From JAEXZL01 sp049943125 (lineage in GTDB: Bacteria > Bacillota > Clostridia > Clostridiales > Clostridiaceae): 64,000 nucleotides of DNA. Position 1 is the first letter of the stretch. Every line of letters begins with the position of its first letter. The position numbers and the translations under genes are program-made. The stretch lies in contig NZ_CP188040.1 in the NCBI RefSeq assembly GCF_049943125.1, forward strand, positions 2,542,001 through 2,606,000. The letters are read 5' to 3'. This document shows, piece after piece, positions 25,130 through 34,881 of this stretch. The notes below the pieces were generated by a model. It was not told the origin of the DNA, did not search any database, and worked only from the letters and a program-made list of their open reading frames with translations.

Positions 25130-26179
25130 TTACATAGCTTCCATAGAATAGGCTATAATAAGCTCTGCAGTGGCAACCACTGCGTCCTGATGAGTTCTTT
25201 CATAAGCATGAGATGCAAAGACCCCAGGACCTATTAAGGCTGCTTTGAAATCCCAGCCGGCAGCAAGGGCTGCGGAGGCATCTGAGCCATAATAAGGATA
25301 AATATCTACTCTATAATCTATATTCTTATCACGACATAGAGCTGTCAGCTTCTTTCTGAGCTCTAAATCATAAGGCCCAGAGGAATCCTTGGCACAAATG
25401 CATACAGAATACTCAGAGGAATTCTGACCTTTACCAGGAGCTCCCATGTCTACAGATATAAATTCCTTGATATTTTTTGAATGGGAGGAGCTGGCTCCAT
25501 GTCCTACTTCCTCATAGTTGCTGAAAAAGAAGCTGGTGGTGTATGGAAGCTTAATATTATTCTCTTTTAGATATTTGATAGCATAAAGTAATATGGAGGC
25601 GCTTGCTTTATCGTCTAAATATCTGCTCTTAATAAAGCCTGAAGAGGTGAAGGTAGTTCTTGTATCAGGGAATATAAAGTCACCTACAGATATTCCTAGG
25701 GCTTCTACAGAGCTTTTATCCTTGACCTTTTCATCCAGTACTACCTCCATGTTTTCTGGAGTTTTTTTAAGCTCTCTAGCATCATTTCCATGAATATGCA
25801 CTGAAGGCTTAATATTCTGAAAAGTACCTGTATAATTTTTTTCATCCATGGTTTCAATTATGCAACTCTCTCCATCTATAGAAGACATCATGTATCCTCC
25901 TATGGGTACGATGGATAATGTACCGTTCTCATTAATTGCCTTAACCATTGCTCCAAGGGTATCTATATGAGCTGAAAAGCTCCTCTCAATGGTATTATCC
26001 TCACCCTCTAAAACAGCAATAACTGCCCCTTTATTGGTAGTATGGTAGTTAACTTTTAAATCTGTTAGGATATCCTTTATATACTTGGTAGCTTTTGAGG
26101 TATTCCCTGTAGGACTTGGAATGGATAAAAGCTCCTGCATATACTTTTGTATTATCGTATAATCAATATAATTATTCAT
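25130..26179 (-). CDS. M42-family metallo-aminopeptidase
   Basis: A 349-residue cytoplasmic dinuclear zinc peptidase. Expected metal and catalytic positions are visible: FSAHIDTLGAM (His and Asp), YLDDKAS (bridging Asp), FFFSNYEEVGHGAS (catalytic Glu pair), ISVDMGAPG (Asp), and SHAYERTH (His). The family trims N-terminal residues from peptides. The middle insertion (about 85-190) is the usual PDZ-like dimerisation domain. The start ATG 26179 follows GGAGGGGA. It is monocistronic. Glutamyl aminopeptidase or endoglucanase-M names used for this family do not define the substrate. Confidence 0.85.
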   Translation of the reverse strand: MNNYIDYTIIQKYMQELLSIPSPTGNTSKATKYIKDILTDLKVNYHTTNKGAVIAVLEGEDNTIERSFSAHIDTLGAMVKAINENGTLSIVPIGGYMMSSIDGESCIIETMDEKNYTGTFQNIKPSVHIHGNDARELKKTPENMEVVLDEKVKDKSSVEALGISVGDFIFPDTRTTFTSSGFIKSRYLDDKASASILLYAIKYLKENNIKLPYTTSFFFSNYEEVGHGASSSHSKNIKEFISVDMGAPGKGQNSSEYSVCICAKDSSGPYDLELRKKLTALCRDKNIDYRVDIYPYYGSDASAALAAGWDFKAALIGPGVFASHAYERTHQDAVVATAELIIAYSMEAM

Positions 26180-26386
26180 AAAATCCCCTCCGTTACTTAA
26201 TTATATATTATTTTCGTAGATTATTACCAAATTATTAAATAAATTTTTCTTAAATAGAAACTATTACTGGAGCATAAACGTATATATTATGTAGATTAGA
26301 TTGAAATATTTAGTGAATTATTTTTGATAATTACGTTTTATTAACCATAAAGCTATAGTATAATTAAACAGAAAGAAGGGATTAAG

Positions 26387-27862
26387 ATGGGAGAGAGACA
26401 ACTGAGAAAAAAAACAAAAGCAAAAGCAAAGAAAACTCCAATTATAATTGCTGCTATTATTATAATTTCCTTAATATTAGGTGCATCGGCATATACTGCT
26501 TACAGCTATTCTGAGGTAAAGAAGTGGAATGATATAATTTACCCTGGCGTTGCAGTAGGAGATATAGATATTTCAGGTGACACAAAGGAAGAGGCATTAA
26601 ATAAATTAAAGAGCAACATTTCTGATAAAGTTAATGGTAGTAAAATAACTATAAATATGGAAGGCAAAAGCTACGAGCTTCCAATGGAAAGCTTAGGCTT
26701 TGAGTATAATTTTGAGGAAATAGTGGACGAGGCATTTAGCTTTGGTAAGGATCAAAAGCTATTTGGTAAGTATTCCTTAATAAAAAATCCTTCTGATAAA
26801 AAGATAGATTATAAATATAGCTATAATGAAGAAGCAATAGATGCTTTTGTACAGAGAATAGCTAATGACCTTAATAAGGAATCAAAAAATGCTACCATAG
26901 CCATTACTGGCAGCAATATAAAGGTTACCGATGATATTAAAGGTTATAAGGTTAATGGTGATGCCATTAAAGAATCTATAAAGGCCAAGCTTTCTGAAGG
27001 AATTACAGATAATATTACCCTTGAAGGCTCCGGAGAGGTTGTAGTAGCAAATATTACAGGAGAAGCTTTAAGGAAGATCGATACAAAGATATCCAGCTAT
27101 ACTACTAACTATAGCACCTCCACTGCAGGAAGAGCTTATAATGTAGAGCTTTCTGCTAAATCTATTAATGGAACCCTCCTTATGCCTGGAGAGGTTTTTA
27201 GCTACAATCAGGTGGTAGGTGAAAGAACAGCTTCCAGAGGCTATAAGGAAGCAGGAGTATACGTTGGTAATAAGGTAGAGCAGGGGATAGGAGGAGGAAT
27301 ATGTCAGACCTCTAGCGCTTTATATGTTGCTGCCATGAGTGCAAATCTTCGATCTGTTTCTAGGACAAACCATTCCATGACAGTAAGCTATATGCCTGCA
27401 GGTATGGATGCCACTGTTAACTGGGGAACTATAGATTATCAATTTAAAAATAATTATGATTTTCCTGTTTATATTCAGACTGTAACCGCTAATAGAAATC
27501 TTACAATCAGCTTTTATGGTAATGGAGCTGGCATGGAAGGAAAAACCTATAAGCTTATCTCTCAGGTAGTTCAAACCATAGAACCTTCTACAAAGGTTAT
27601 TGAGGATGAGACTATGAATGAAGGAACTACTTCTTGGGATACTAAGCCAGTAACAGGCTATGTAGCAAAATCCTATCTAGTGACCTATCAAAATGGTGCT
27701 GAGATTAACAGAGAAGCTATATCTACTGATAAATATATAGCTGTTAATGGAGTAATGAGAAAGGGAACTAAGAAGGTTGAGGTTAAGGAAGAAAAGCCTG
27801 CTGAAGATGCTACAGTGACTGAAAAACCTGCTGAAACTCCTGCTGAAACTCCTGCTCCATAA
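26387..27862 (+). CDS. VanW-family wall protein with PG-binding and G5-like domains
   Basis: A 491-residue membrane-anchored protein. A basic N-terminus precedes one transmembrane segment (about 19-40). A PG_binding_4-like region follows (about 55-215), then a VanW domain (about 235-375, with the characteristic GEVFSYNQVVG and GIGGGICQTSSALY), a G5-like beta domain (about 380-460) and a Pro/Glu/Lys-rich tail ending in repeats of AETP. VanW domains occur with wall-binding modules in many clostridia; their reaction is not established. The gene has a typical ribosome binding site (AGAAAGAAGGGA) and a terminator of its own. It resembles the PG-binding region of the L,D-transpeptidase at 5.7 kb. 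Confidence 0.88.
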   Translation: MGERQLRKKTKAKAKKTPIIIAAIIIISLILGASAYTAYSYSEVKKWNDIIYPGVAVGDIDISGDTKEEALNKLKSNISDKVNGSKITINMEGKSYELPMESLGFEYNFEEIVDEAFSFGKDQKLFGKYSLIKNPSDKKIDYKYSYNEEAIDAFVQRIANDLNKESKNATIAITGSNIKVTDDIKGYKVNGDAIKESIKAKLSEGITDNITLEGSGEVVVANITGEALRKIDTKISSYTTNYSTSTAGRAYNVELSAKSINGTLLMPGEVFSYNQVVGERTASRGYKEAGVYVGNKVEQGIGGGICQTSSALYVAAMSANLRSVSRTNHSMTVSYMPAGMDATVNWGTIDYQFKNNYDFPVYIQTVTANRNLTISFYGNGAGMEGKTYKLISQVVQTIEPSTKVIEDETMNEGTTSWDTKPVTGYVAKSYLVTYQNGAEINREAISTDKYIAVNGVMRKGTKKVEVKEEKPAEDATVTEKPAETPAETPAP

Positions 27863-27903
27863 AGGATAAGCTAAACAATATGTTTTCTTTAAAATTTAAT
27901 TCT

Positions 27904-27932
27904 AAAAAGACTCTTTATAGGGTCTTTTTTTT
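27904..27932 (+). terminator. Intrinsic terminator of the VanW gene
   Basis: AAAAAGACTC pairs with GGGTCTTTTT (one G-U pair) across a 6-base loop, followed by a run of eight T's. Confidence 0.8.
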
Positions 27933-28070
27933 ATAGAATTTAAGCTTATTTATAAAAAAATGATAATAATAAAAAGTAAACAATATCCAATTTTATGTAT
28001 TTAAGATTAAAAATTATGTTAGAATTATAATGTATGAATTTTTCTGAAAAAGTACGGTAGGAGTGATTAC

Positions 28071-29012
28071 ATGGAAAACTACAATCTATTAATAGAAAGT
28101 ATATTAAAAAACATAGGAAAAGTAATAATAGGGAAAAGAGGGCCTATAGAGGATATATTAAAAGGCATATTAGCAGAGGGGCATATATTGATTGAAGATG
28201 TACCGGGTGTAGGGAAAACAACTCTTATTAAAGCCCTGGCAAAATCCTTAAATCTTTCCTTCAGTAGAATACAGTTCACTCCTGATTTATTACCCTCGGA
28301 TATTACAGGAGTATCAATATATAATCAAAGAGACATGGAGTTTAAATTTAATAAAGGACCTATATTTTCTAATATAGTATTGGCAGATGAAATCAACAGA
28401 ACATCCCCTAAGACCCAATCGGCTTTATTAGAAGCCATGGAAGAGGGGCAGATTTCTGAGGGAAACAATACCTATACTCTGGAGGAGCCATTTATTGTTT
28501 TGGCTACACAAAATCCCATAGAATATGAAGGGACTTTTTTGCTTCCAGAGGCACAGCTAGACAGATTTATAATCAGGGTAAGCATAGGCTATCCCTCTAT
28601 GCAGCATGAGATTAACATGATGGAAACCTACAGAAACAATAGACCTCTCGATTTGATTAATACAGTAGCTGATGGTAAGGATATTATAGAGCTTCAGAAG
28701 CAGACCAGGGAAGTTAAGGTTACAGGAGATATAAATAGATATATAGTGGATATCGTCAATGCCACAAGAAACAGTAGCTATATTACCCTAGGAGCTAGTC
28801 CGAGAGCTTCTCTAGCCCTTCTTAGGGTTGCTCAGGCAACGGCTTTAATCAGTGGAAGAAGCTATGTTATTCCAGAGGATGTTAAGGTAAATGTTACTTT
28901 AGTCTTAAGCCATAGGATATTGCTTTCTTCTTTAGGTAAGTCAAAGGGCTTTAATGAAGAAGGTATATTAGAGCAGCTTATAAATAAGGTAGCTGCACCA
29001 AAGGTAGTATGA
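28071..29012 (+). CDS. MoxR-family AAA+ ATPase
   Basis: A 313-residue cytoplasmic AAA+ protein. Walker A is GVGKTT (about 46-51), Walker B is VLADEINR, and the sensor region LATQNPIEYEGTFLLPEAQLDRF is the MoxR signature. Members act as chaperones that insert cofactors or remodel partners, usually encoded beside DUF58 proteins. Here the stop overlaps the DUF58 start (ATGATG/TGA), followed by the transglutaminase, forming the common three-gene MoxR-DUF58-transglutaminase operon. A TATAAT at 28026-28031 may be its -10. Confidence 0.92.
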   Translation: MENYNLLIESILKNIGKVIIGKRGPIEDILKGILAEGHILIEDVPGVGKTTLIKALAKSLNLSFSRIQFTPDLLPSDITGVSIYNQRDMEFKFNKGPIFSNIVLADEINRTSPKTQSALLEAMEEGQISEGNNTYTLEEPFIVLATQNPIEYEGTFLLPEAQLDRFIIRVSIGYPSMQHEINMMETYRNNRPLDLINTVADGKDIIELQKQTREVKVTGDINRYIVDIVNATRNSSYITLGASPRASLALLRVAQATALISGRSYVIPEDVKVNVTLVLSHRILLSSLGKSKGFNEEGILEQLINKVAAPKVV

Positions 29013-30178
29013 TGATAAAGCTAAACCTGCGATACATGCTCCTTATCTTTATTTCCTTTATAGTTTCCCTATCCTTAGGTGGGATTCTTGTTAATAGAAT
29101 CTTTTATATGCTCTTAACATTACTAGGTATAGCTGTTTTGTTATCACTTTTCTTTATATTTAGCATAAAAATAGGAGCTCGCACCGATGATAAGCAATAT
29201 TTCGCTGGAGATAAAGCAGAGCTTATTATAACTGTAGAGAATAAGTATATATTTTATATACCTTATATTATTTTTATGATGCCAGTCCTTTCAAAATTTA
29301 TTAAGGAATACAATGGTGAGCTAGTGTCTCTTAGTTCAAAGGAGGAGCTTTACATCAGGTGTAAGCTCTCCTTAAAGACAAGAGGTGCTTATCCTTTAGA
29401 AGAGGTAATTATTTGGACAAGAGACCCCCTTGGCATAATCAATCTCAGAAGAAAGAGAGTGCTGGAGGAAATACTAAAGGTATACCCTAAAAGATATGCT
29501 ATAAATGAAAAGCTTATAACACAAGAAGAAGCCTTTCAGAGCTTAATACATGATCCCAGGACCTTAGAAGATCCATATAGCAGCAGGGATTTAAGAAAAT
29601 ATAGGGTAGGGGACAATCTTAAAAGAGTCAACTGGAAGGTTACTGCAAAGAAAAATGAAGTGTTCATCAGAAATTACGATCATGTTACCGGTGATGAGTT
29701 TTCTATATTTCTTGATATGCACAGGGATAATAATTATATTGATGCAGAAGGTAGGGCAGAAGAGCTTATGGTGGATTTTGCTCTTTCCTTGGGAGCTTAT
29801 TTTGTAGATAAGGCTATAAAAACCACAATTCATATGAACAAGCTCCATAGAAAATCCTCCACCCTCAACAACCAAAGAGAGGTGGTAGAGCTCGTTGAGT
29901 ATATGATTAAGGAGAAAAGCGATGGCAAAAGCGATTTTAAATCCTTCGTCACAGAAAATATTCATAAGCTCAAGTCAAAAGGAGCAGTGGCTCTCATCAC
30001 TTATAAAGCAACAGAAGAAATAAGAGAGGCTCTTATAGCTCTTAAGGAGCAGGGATATAGACCTGTGCTTTTTATTGCTTTAAAGGAAGAGGATTATGAA
30101 GCTATGAAGCAGCCGCTAGAGAGACTTGGTATATCCATATATATAATTAATGATGTAATTAGAAATGAAGAATTGTAA
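29009..30178 (+). CDS. DUF58 domain-containing membrane protein
   Basis: A 389-residue protein with two N-terminal hydrophobic segments (about 8-24 and 30-50), an extended beta region, and the DUF58 core around residues 190-250 (YSSRDLRKYRVGDNLKRVNWKVTAKKNEVFIRNYD). The fold resembles von Willebrand A domains (SIFLDMHRD). Translation overlaps the MoxR gene by 4 bases. The MoxR ATPase probably acts on this protein; the cellular role of the module is unknown but often linked to envelope processes. Confidence 0.9.
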   Translation: MMIKLNLRYMLLIFISFIVSLSLGGILVNRIFYMLLTLLGIAVLLSLFFIFSIKIGARTDDKQYFAGDKAELIITVENKYIFYIPYIIFMMPVLSKFIKEYNGELVSLSSKEELYIRCKLSLKTRGAYPLEEVIIWTRDPLGIINLRRKRVLEEILKVYPKRYAINEKLITQEEAFQSLIHDPRTLEDPYSSRDLRKYRVGDNLKRVNWKVTAKKNEVFIRNYDHVTGDEFSIFLDMHRDNNYIDAEGRAEELMVDFALSLGAYFVDKAIKTTIHMNKLHRKSSTLNNQREVVELVEYMIKEKSDGKSDFKSFVTENIHKLKSKGAVALITYKATEEIREALIALKEQGYRPVLFIALKEEDYEAMKQPLERLGISIYIINDVIRNEEL

Positions 30179-30192
30179 GAAGGAGGAATAAT

Positions 30193-32412
30193 GTGAATTG
30201 GCTTAAAAAGAATTATATAAATATCCTAGTGATATATATAAATATTATATTTATTGCCCTAGCAATATTTGATGCTTATCAGCTTATCAATACAGACCTC
30301 CCTTATATATTCGCTGTAATTACTGGTGGAATAGTACTATACTATGCTTTTAATCTTATCTTGTCTAGAATGAAGAACAAAAAGCTATTTATTCTCCTGT
30401 GTATTATTCTTTTGATAGGAACAACTATATTTTTTAAGGATGAGGTTGGACAATTCATCTATAATAGGGTAATTATACAGATTGATGTAATAAATGGCTT
30501 ACTAGTGGAGCAGAAGTCTATTGACTTTTATCATTTTAAGAATATTTTTATGATTTCTATTCCTATAATCGTCTTTGTAATCTTGAGTCTATCTACAATT
30601 GGGAGATTGGATTATATTCTTTTTATGAACCTTGGAGTCCTGGCTTTTTTATGGGTTCTTGGTTATACAGAAACTATAGAAAAGCTATTATTACCTTTTG
30701 CTGCTATAATTGGCTTTACTCTAGGGGTGAACAATCATAACCTCTTTATGAAAAAGATAGCAAATAATAGGATAAGACACGGAGTGAGGCCTGTAAGGAT
30801 AGTGCTGCCCTTACTGCTTATTACCATAATTGCTGCTTTTATAACCTCATATATATCCTATAGCAATCAAGGGAAGTATTATACAGATATTTTTCAGAAG
30901 CTTAGAGATATAGTTATAACCTATGATAGGGATGGGGGAATTAACATTGGAAATAGAAAATTCACCCTCAAATCCTCAGGGTATAATGATAGTAGCGTTG
31001 TCCTAGGAGGGTCAATAACAATAAGTCATGATGAGGTTCTGGAGGTAGAAAGTGATAAGCCTTTATATCTTAAGGGCTCTAGTAAGGATATTTATGATGG
31101 AAAAACATGGGATGGGACTTTTGGAAACGGGATTAAAAGAAACTATTTTCATGTGAAGGATGATGTTAGTGAAATTGATATAAATAATCAGACACCTACT
31201 AGTATTCATAGGATTTCAATCAAGCCATTAACTGGCTATAGGAATTTATTTGTTCCTATTAATACTGCTTCAATAGAAGCGGATAGAGTTATTTATGTAA
31301 ATGATAGAACGAAAACAGCGTATTTCGATAACTTCAATGAAGAGGAGTATACCATTGAATATAATGAGTATACTATGCCCTCCAATGGCATGATAGAGAA
31401 GAATACAAGATATCAAGCAATTGTAGCTGAAAATTTTAGTGAGGAGCTGCAGCTCTATAGTGGGATAACCCCTAGAACTAAAACCTTGGTATCGGAGCTC
31501 ATAAGAGGGATGTCTACGGATATGGAGGTTGTTAATGCAATAGAAGAGTACATTTCTGATAACTATAGTTATTCCTTAAATGTAGCTCCAATTCCTGAGG
31601 GACAAGATTTTGTTGATTATTATCTTTTTGACACCTTTAGTGGCTATTGTGTTTATTCTGCTTCGGCGGTGACCATAATGCTCAGAATAGCAGGTATACC
31701 AGCTCGCTACGTGGAAGGCTTTAAAACCTCAGAAAGTAGTAAGGTGGATGGAGTTTATACCGTAACCAATGCTGATGCTCATGCATGGACAGAGGCCTAT
31801 ATTTTTGATGGAGAAAGCTATAGATGGGTAACTGTAGATGCTTCCACAACTCCTGCAGAGCTTCAAGAAGAACAGGATAATGATGAGGAAGGTACTAATG
31901 GTGCAGATTCACCTGATAATCCAGATGACAATGGAAATAATTCTCCTAGTCAGGGGCCGGTGGTTGATCCAGCCATAGAAAATCCTATTCCTGAAGAGGA
32001 AGGTGGAAAGGTAGAAGCTGATAAAGGAGGTATTCCAAAAGTATTTATCTATTCTGCCATTGCTATAGTAGCTATTCTATTGTTAGGTAGAGTTTTATAT
32101 AAAATTATCATTATATTTTATATAATTAGAACTGAGGACAATAAAGCTCTATATAGCTATTTTATCAAAAGATTAAGAAGGTATGGTTATAAAAAAGAAA
32201 AGGGAATAACTGATAGAGAGTTTATACAGAGTATAGATAATAAAGAGCTCATGGTAAATATAATGAAGCTCTTGGATATGGTATATGCAGAGCATTTCGG
32301 TGGCATGGCTATAAAAGCAGATAAAAAACGACTATATAAAGATATTGAAGGCTCAATTAAGAACCTCTATGGCAAGAGCTATAAGTACTATTTATTTAAA
32401 TATTTATTATAA
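30193..32412 (+). CDS. Transglutaminase-like membrane protein with DUF4129-like tail
   Basis: A 739-residue protein with about six N-terminal membrane segments (to residue 225), an external domain, then a transglutaminase/protease core with the triad Cys486 (SGYCVYSA), His530 (DAHAW) and Asp549 (VTVDAS). An acidic Asn/Asp/Pro-rich linker (about 555-615) leads to one more membrane segment (about 620-645) and a cytoplasmic DUF4129-like end. This is the TgpA-like layout. The start is GTG 30193 after a perfect AGGAGG at 7-base spacing; the ATG at 30191 is out of frame. It completes the MoxR-DUF58 operon. Its substrate is unknown. Confidence 0.88.
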   Translation: MNWLKKNYINILVIYINIIFIALAIFDAYQLINTDLPYIFAVITGGIVLYYAFNLILSRMKNKKLFILLCIILLIGTTIFFKDEVGQFIYNRVIIQIDVINGLLVEQKSIDFYHFKNIFMISIPIIVFVILSLSTIGRLDYILFMNLGVLAFLWVLGYTETIEKLLLPFAAIIGFTLGVNNHNLFMKKIANNRIRHGVRPVRIVLPLLLITIIAAFITSYISYSNQGKYYTDIFQKLRDIVITYDRDGGINIGNRKFTLKSSGYNDSSVVLGGSITISHDEVLEVESDKPLYLKGSSKDIYDGKTWDGTFGNGIKRNYFHVKDDVSEIDINNQTPTSIHRISIKPLTGYRNLFVPINTASIEADRVIYVNDRTKTAYFDNFNEEEYTIEYNEYTMPSNGMIEKNTRYQAIVAENFSEELQLYSGITPRTKTLVSELIRGMSTDMEVVNAIEEYISDNYSYSLNVAPIPEGQDFVDYYLFDTFSGYCVYSASAVTIMLRIAGIPARYVEGFKTSESSKVDGVYTVTNADAHAWTEAYIFDGESYRWVTVDASTTPAELQEEQDNDEEGTNGADSPDNPDDNGNNSPSQGPVVDPAIENPIPEEEGGKVEADKGGIPKVFIYSAIAIVAILLLGRVLYKIIIIFYIIRTEDNKALYSYFIKRLRRYGYKKEKGITDREFIQSIDNKELMVNIMKLLDMVYAEHFGGMAIKADKKRLYKDIEGSIKNLYGKSYKYYLFKYLL

Positions 32413-32468
32413 AGTGCTTGTAATATAAACTAAATACTAATTAAAGATAAATGTTATAAGGAGAAGAT

Positions 32469-33308
32469 ATGAACTATAAGCTTATTTGTATAGATATGGA
32501 TGGCACTCTTCTAAATGCTCAGAAGGAGGTTAGCCATAGAAATAGAAAAGCGCTGATAAATGCCTCGGAGAGAGGGGTTAAGGTGGTTATTTCCTCAGGA
32601 AGAGCCTATAATTTTGCAGTTCCCTTTGTAGATTATACAGAGGAGGAAATCCCCATAATAACTGCTAATGGAGCATTAGTTAAAGAAAAAAATAGTGGTA
32701 AGGTGCTTTACAAGAAGATATTGGGTGCAGTTAACGCATCAAAGATATATCAGATTTTTAATAAGTATGATATTCCCGTATCGTATTTTTCCGATGATAG
32801 GTTATTATCAGAGGAAAGTCATAAGATGGTATTTCAATATAATTTGATAAACAAAATACTTCCTGAGGAGCTAAGGTTTAAATTGATACTTAATAACTCT
32901 CTAGAAGAATGGGAAAAATCCTTTCTCAAATATAATGATGATATCCTTAAATGCTTAGTGATTCATGAGGATAAGGATACGCTGTATAGGGCTAGAAGGG
33001 AAATAGAAGCTACCATAGAGGAGATAGAGGTAACCAGCTCCGGAGAAAATGTGGTAGAGATTAATAGCAAGGGAGTATCCAAAGGTAGAGCTGTAGAGCT
33101 GCTGGCTGGGATATACAATATAAAAAAGGAAGAGATTATATGTATAGGTGATGGAGAAAATGACATATCCATGCTGGAGGCAGCAGGAATGCCCATTGCC
33201 ATGGAAAATGCTCCTGATATAGTAAAGGAAAAGGCAAGGTTTATAACAGACAGCAATGATAAAGATGGAGTAGCAAAGGCAATTGAACGCTTTGTACTGG
33301 GAAATTAA
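32469..33308 (+). CDS. Cof-type HAD-IIB family phosphatase
   Basis: A 279-residue haloacid dehalogenase-fold phosphatase. Motif I is CIDMDGTLL with the nucleophilic Asp, motif II ISSGR, and motif IV GDGENDISML. The cap domain of type IIB lies between about 85 and 190. Members dephosphorylate sugar phosphates, pyridoxal phosphate or similar small molecules; the substrate cannot be read from sequence. The start ATG 32469 follows AAGGAGAAG, and a terminator ends the gene. Confidence 0.9.
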   Translation: MNYKLICIDMDGTLLNAQKEVSHRNRKALINASERGVKVVISSGRAYNFAVPFVDYTEEEIPIITANGALVKEKNSGKVLYKKILGAVNASKIYQIFNKYDIPVSYFSDDRLLSEESHKMVFQYNLINKILPEELRFKLILNNSLEEWEKSFLKYNDDILKCLVIHEDKDTLYRARREIEATIEEIEVTSSGENVVEINSKGVSKGRAVELLAGIYNIKKEEIICIGDGENDISMLEAAGMPIAMENAPDIVKEKARFITDSNDKDGVAKAIERFVLGN

Positions 33309-33312
33309 TATT

Positions 33313-33346
33313 AAAAGGTCTTTGGGAGGAGTTTCAAAGGCCTTTT
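33313..33346 (+). terminator. Intrinsic terminator of the HAD phosphatase gene
   Basis: AAAAGGTCTTTG pairs with CAAAGGCCTTTT with one G-U pair and a 10-base loop; the T-rich end is formed by the stem itself plus TATAT. Confidence 0.65.
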
Positions 33347-33467
33347 ATATATGCTTATCCTTATGGTGCTTTATAAATGCTTTGACTAAAATATTCTATT
33401 ATTATAAACTAGTGAGGTGATTAATTTTTATTTTATAAAAATTATTATCTTCTTAGGAGGTAAGTAA

Positions 33468-33935
33468 GTGAACTTAAATATAGTATTATTTCAACCTGAA
33501 ATTCCTCAAAATACCGGAAATATTGCAAGAACCTGTGTGCTGACTAACTCTAAGCTTCATTTGATTAAGCCCTTAGGCTTTACTCTAGAAGAAAAGCACT
33601 TAAAGAGAGCAGGACTGGATTATTGGAAGGATTTGAGCCTTGAAATTCATGAAAGCTATGAAGACTTTCGAAAAAAATATCCTGAAGCAGTACTCTATCT
33701 ATCTACTACCCATGGCTCAAAGTTTTATGATGAAGTAAGCTATAAAGAAGGGGACTTTATAGTTTTTGGGAGAGAATCATCTGGGCTACCTGATTATATA
33801 AAAGAAGAAAATAGGGAAAACTGTATAAGGGTACCTATGCTTCAAACTAGTACTCGTTCATTAAATCTATCAAATACTGTAGCTATTGTAGCATATGAGG
33901 CATTGAGGCAGCTGGGATATCCAAATATGAAGTAG
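33468..33935 (+). CDS. trmL: tRNA (cytidine(34)-2'-O)-methyltransferase
   Basis: A 155-residue SPOUT-class methyltransferase that methylates the ribose of the wobble base in leucine tRNAs. The N-terminal PEIPQNTGNIARTC and the SAM-knot segments FGRESSGLP and CIRVPMLQTSTRSLNLSNTVAIVAYEALRQ are characteristic of TrmL/YibK. The start is GTG 33468 after AGGAGG. It is 13 bases before the DegV gene and probably cotranscribed. Confidence 0.93.
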   Translation: MNLNIVLFQPEIPQNTGNIARTCVLTNSKLHLIKPLGFTLEEKHLKRAGLDYWKDLSLEIHESYEDFRKKYPEAVLYLSTTHGSKFYDEVSYKEGDFIVFGRESSGLPDYIKEENRENCIRVPMLQTSTRSLNLSNTVAIVAYEALRQLGYPNMK

Positions 33936-33948
33936 GGGGATTAATGTA

Positions 33949-34785
33949 ATGCAAAAGATTAAGTTAATAACTGATAGCACCTGTGATTTATCTAAGGAGC
34001 TCATAAAAAAGTACGATATTGAGATGATACCTTTAGTGGTTAATATAAATGATGAAAGTTATTTAGATGGTGTTGATATAGACATTCATGAGCTTCTGGA
34101 AAAAATGTCTCAGGAGGATGTTAAGGTTTCTACCTCACAGGTAGTACCTAGCAGATTTCATCAGTATTATCAAAGATATATAGAAGAAGGATATTCTATT
34201 ATATCTATTCATCTTTCCTCTGAAATAAGTGGAACCTATCATTCAGCCTGTATAGCAAAAGAGATGGTGGATAGTGATAAAATATTTGTGGTTGACTCTA
34301 AAAATGTTACCAGTGGTTTAGGCTTGTTGGTCCTTAAGGCTGCAGAGCTAATAGAAGCAGGTGAATCTATAGAGGATATACTCTCTACTCTAGATAATAA
34401 AAAAGAAAAAACGGAAAGTTTATTAGCCTTTGAAAGCCTGGATAACCTTGTAAAGGGTGGTAGATTATCTAAAACCGCCGGAATAATAGGCTCCATGCTT
34501 GGAATTAAAGTAATCCTTGGAGTCATTGATGGAAAGATGGCTGTAAAGGACAAGATGAGGGGAAGCAAAAAAGCTGTAAAATATATCATAGATAGCTTTG
34601 AAAAGACTAGTTTCTCAAAAGAGGATGTTGTTATGCTCCTCTCCATAGAAAATACGGATATATATATGCCTCTTAAGGAATATCTAGATAACAATAATAT
34701 CAAATACATAGATAATAAGGTAGGATGTACCGTAGGAATTCATTCCGGACCTAAGGCCTGTGGTATATTTTATTTTAAGGAATAA
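33949..34785 (+). CDS. DegV family fatty-acid-binding protein
   Basis: A 278-residue protein starting with the family's ITDSTCDLS, with the ligand-contact segments VSTSQVVPSRF and SIHLSSEISGTYHSA, and the end HSGPKACGIFY. DegV proteins bind a fatty acid; Gram-positive homologs (FakB) present it to the kinase FakA. No fakA-type gene is obvious here, although dhaL at 57.7 kb belongs to the same superfamily as FakA's kinase domain. The start ATG follows AGGGGGAT. A perfect terminator follows. Confidence 0.9.
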   Translation: MQKIKLITDSTCDLSKELIKKYDIEMIPLVVNINDESYLDGVDIDIHELLEKMSQEDVKVSTSQVVPSRFHQYYQRYIEEGYSIISIHLSSEISGTYHSACIAKEMVDSDKIFVVDSKNVTSGLGLLVLKAAELIEAGESIEDILSTLDNKKEKTESLLAFESLDNLVKGGRLSKTAGIIGSMLGIKVILGVIDGKMAVKDKMRGSKKAVKYIIDSFEKTSFSKEDVVMLLSIENTDIYMPLKEYLDNNNIKYIDNKVGCTVGIHSGPKACGIFYFKE

Positions 34786-34796
34786 TTATACTTATC

Positions 34797-34833
34797 AAAA
34801 AGCTGTGAAGATAAAATCTTCACAGCTTTTTGT
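34797..34833. terminator. Bidirectional terminator between DegV and CAP genes
   Basis: A perfect 16-bp stem (AAAAAGCTGTGAAGAT and complement) with an AAA loop ends in T's on both strands, serving convergent genes. Confidence 0.9.
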
Positions 34834-34881
34834 TGATTATAGAAAACTTTAAATGAAACCAAAAAATTTTGGATGTTTATC

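Noticed and set aside
34239..34709. Minus-strand 156-codon ORF opposite the DegV gene
   Set aside because: Antisense shadow with no ribosome binding site; DegV motifs on the plus strand are clear.
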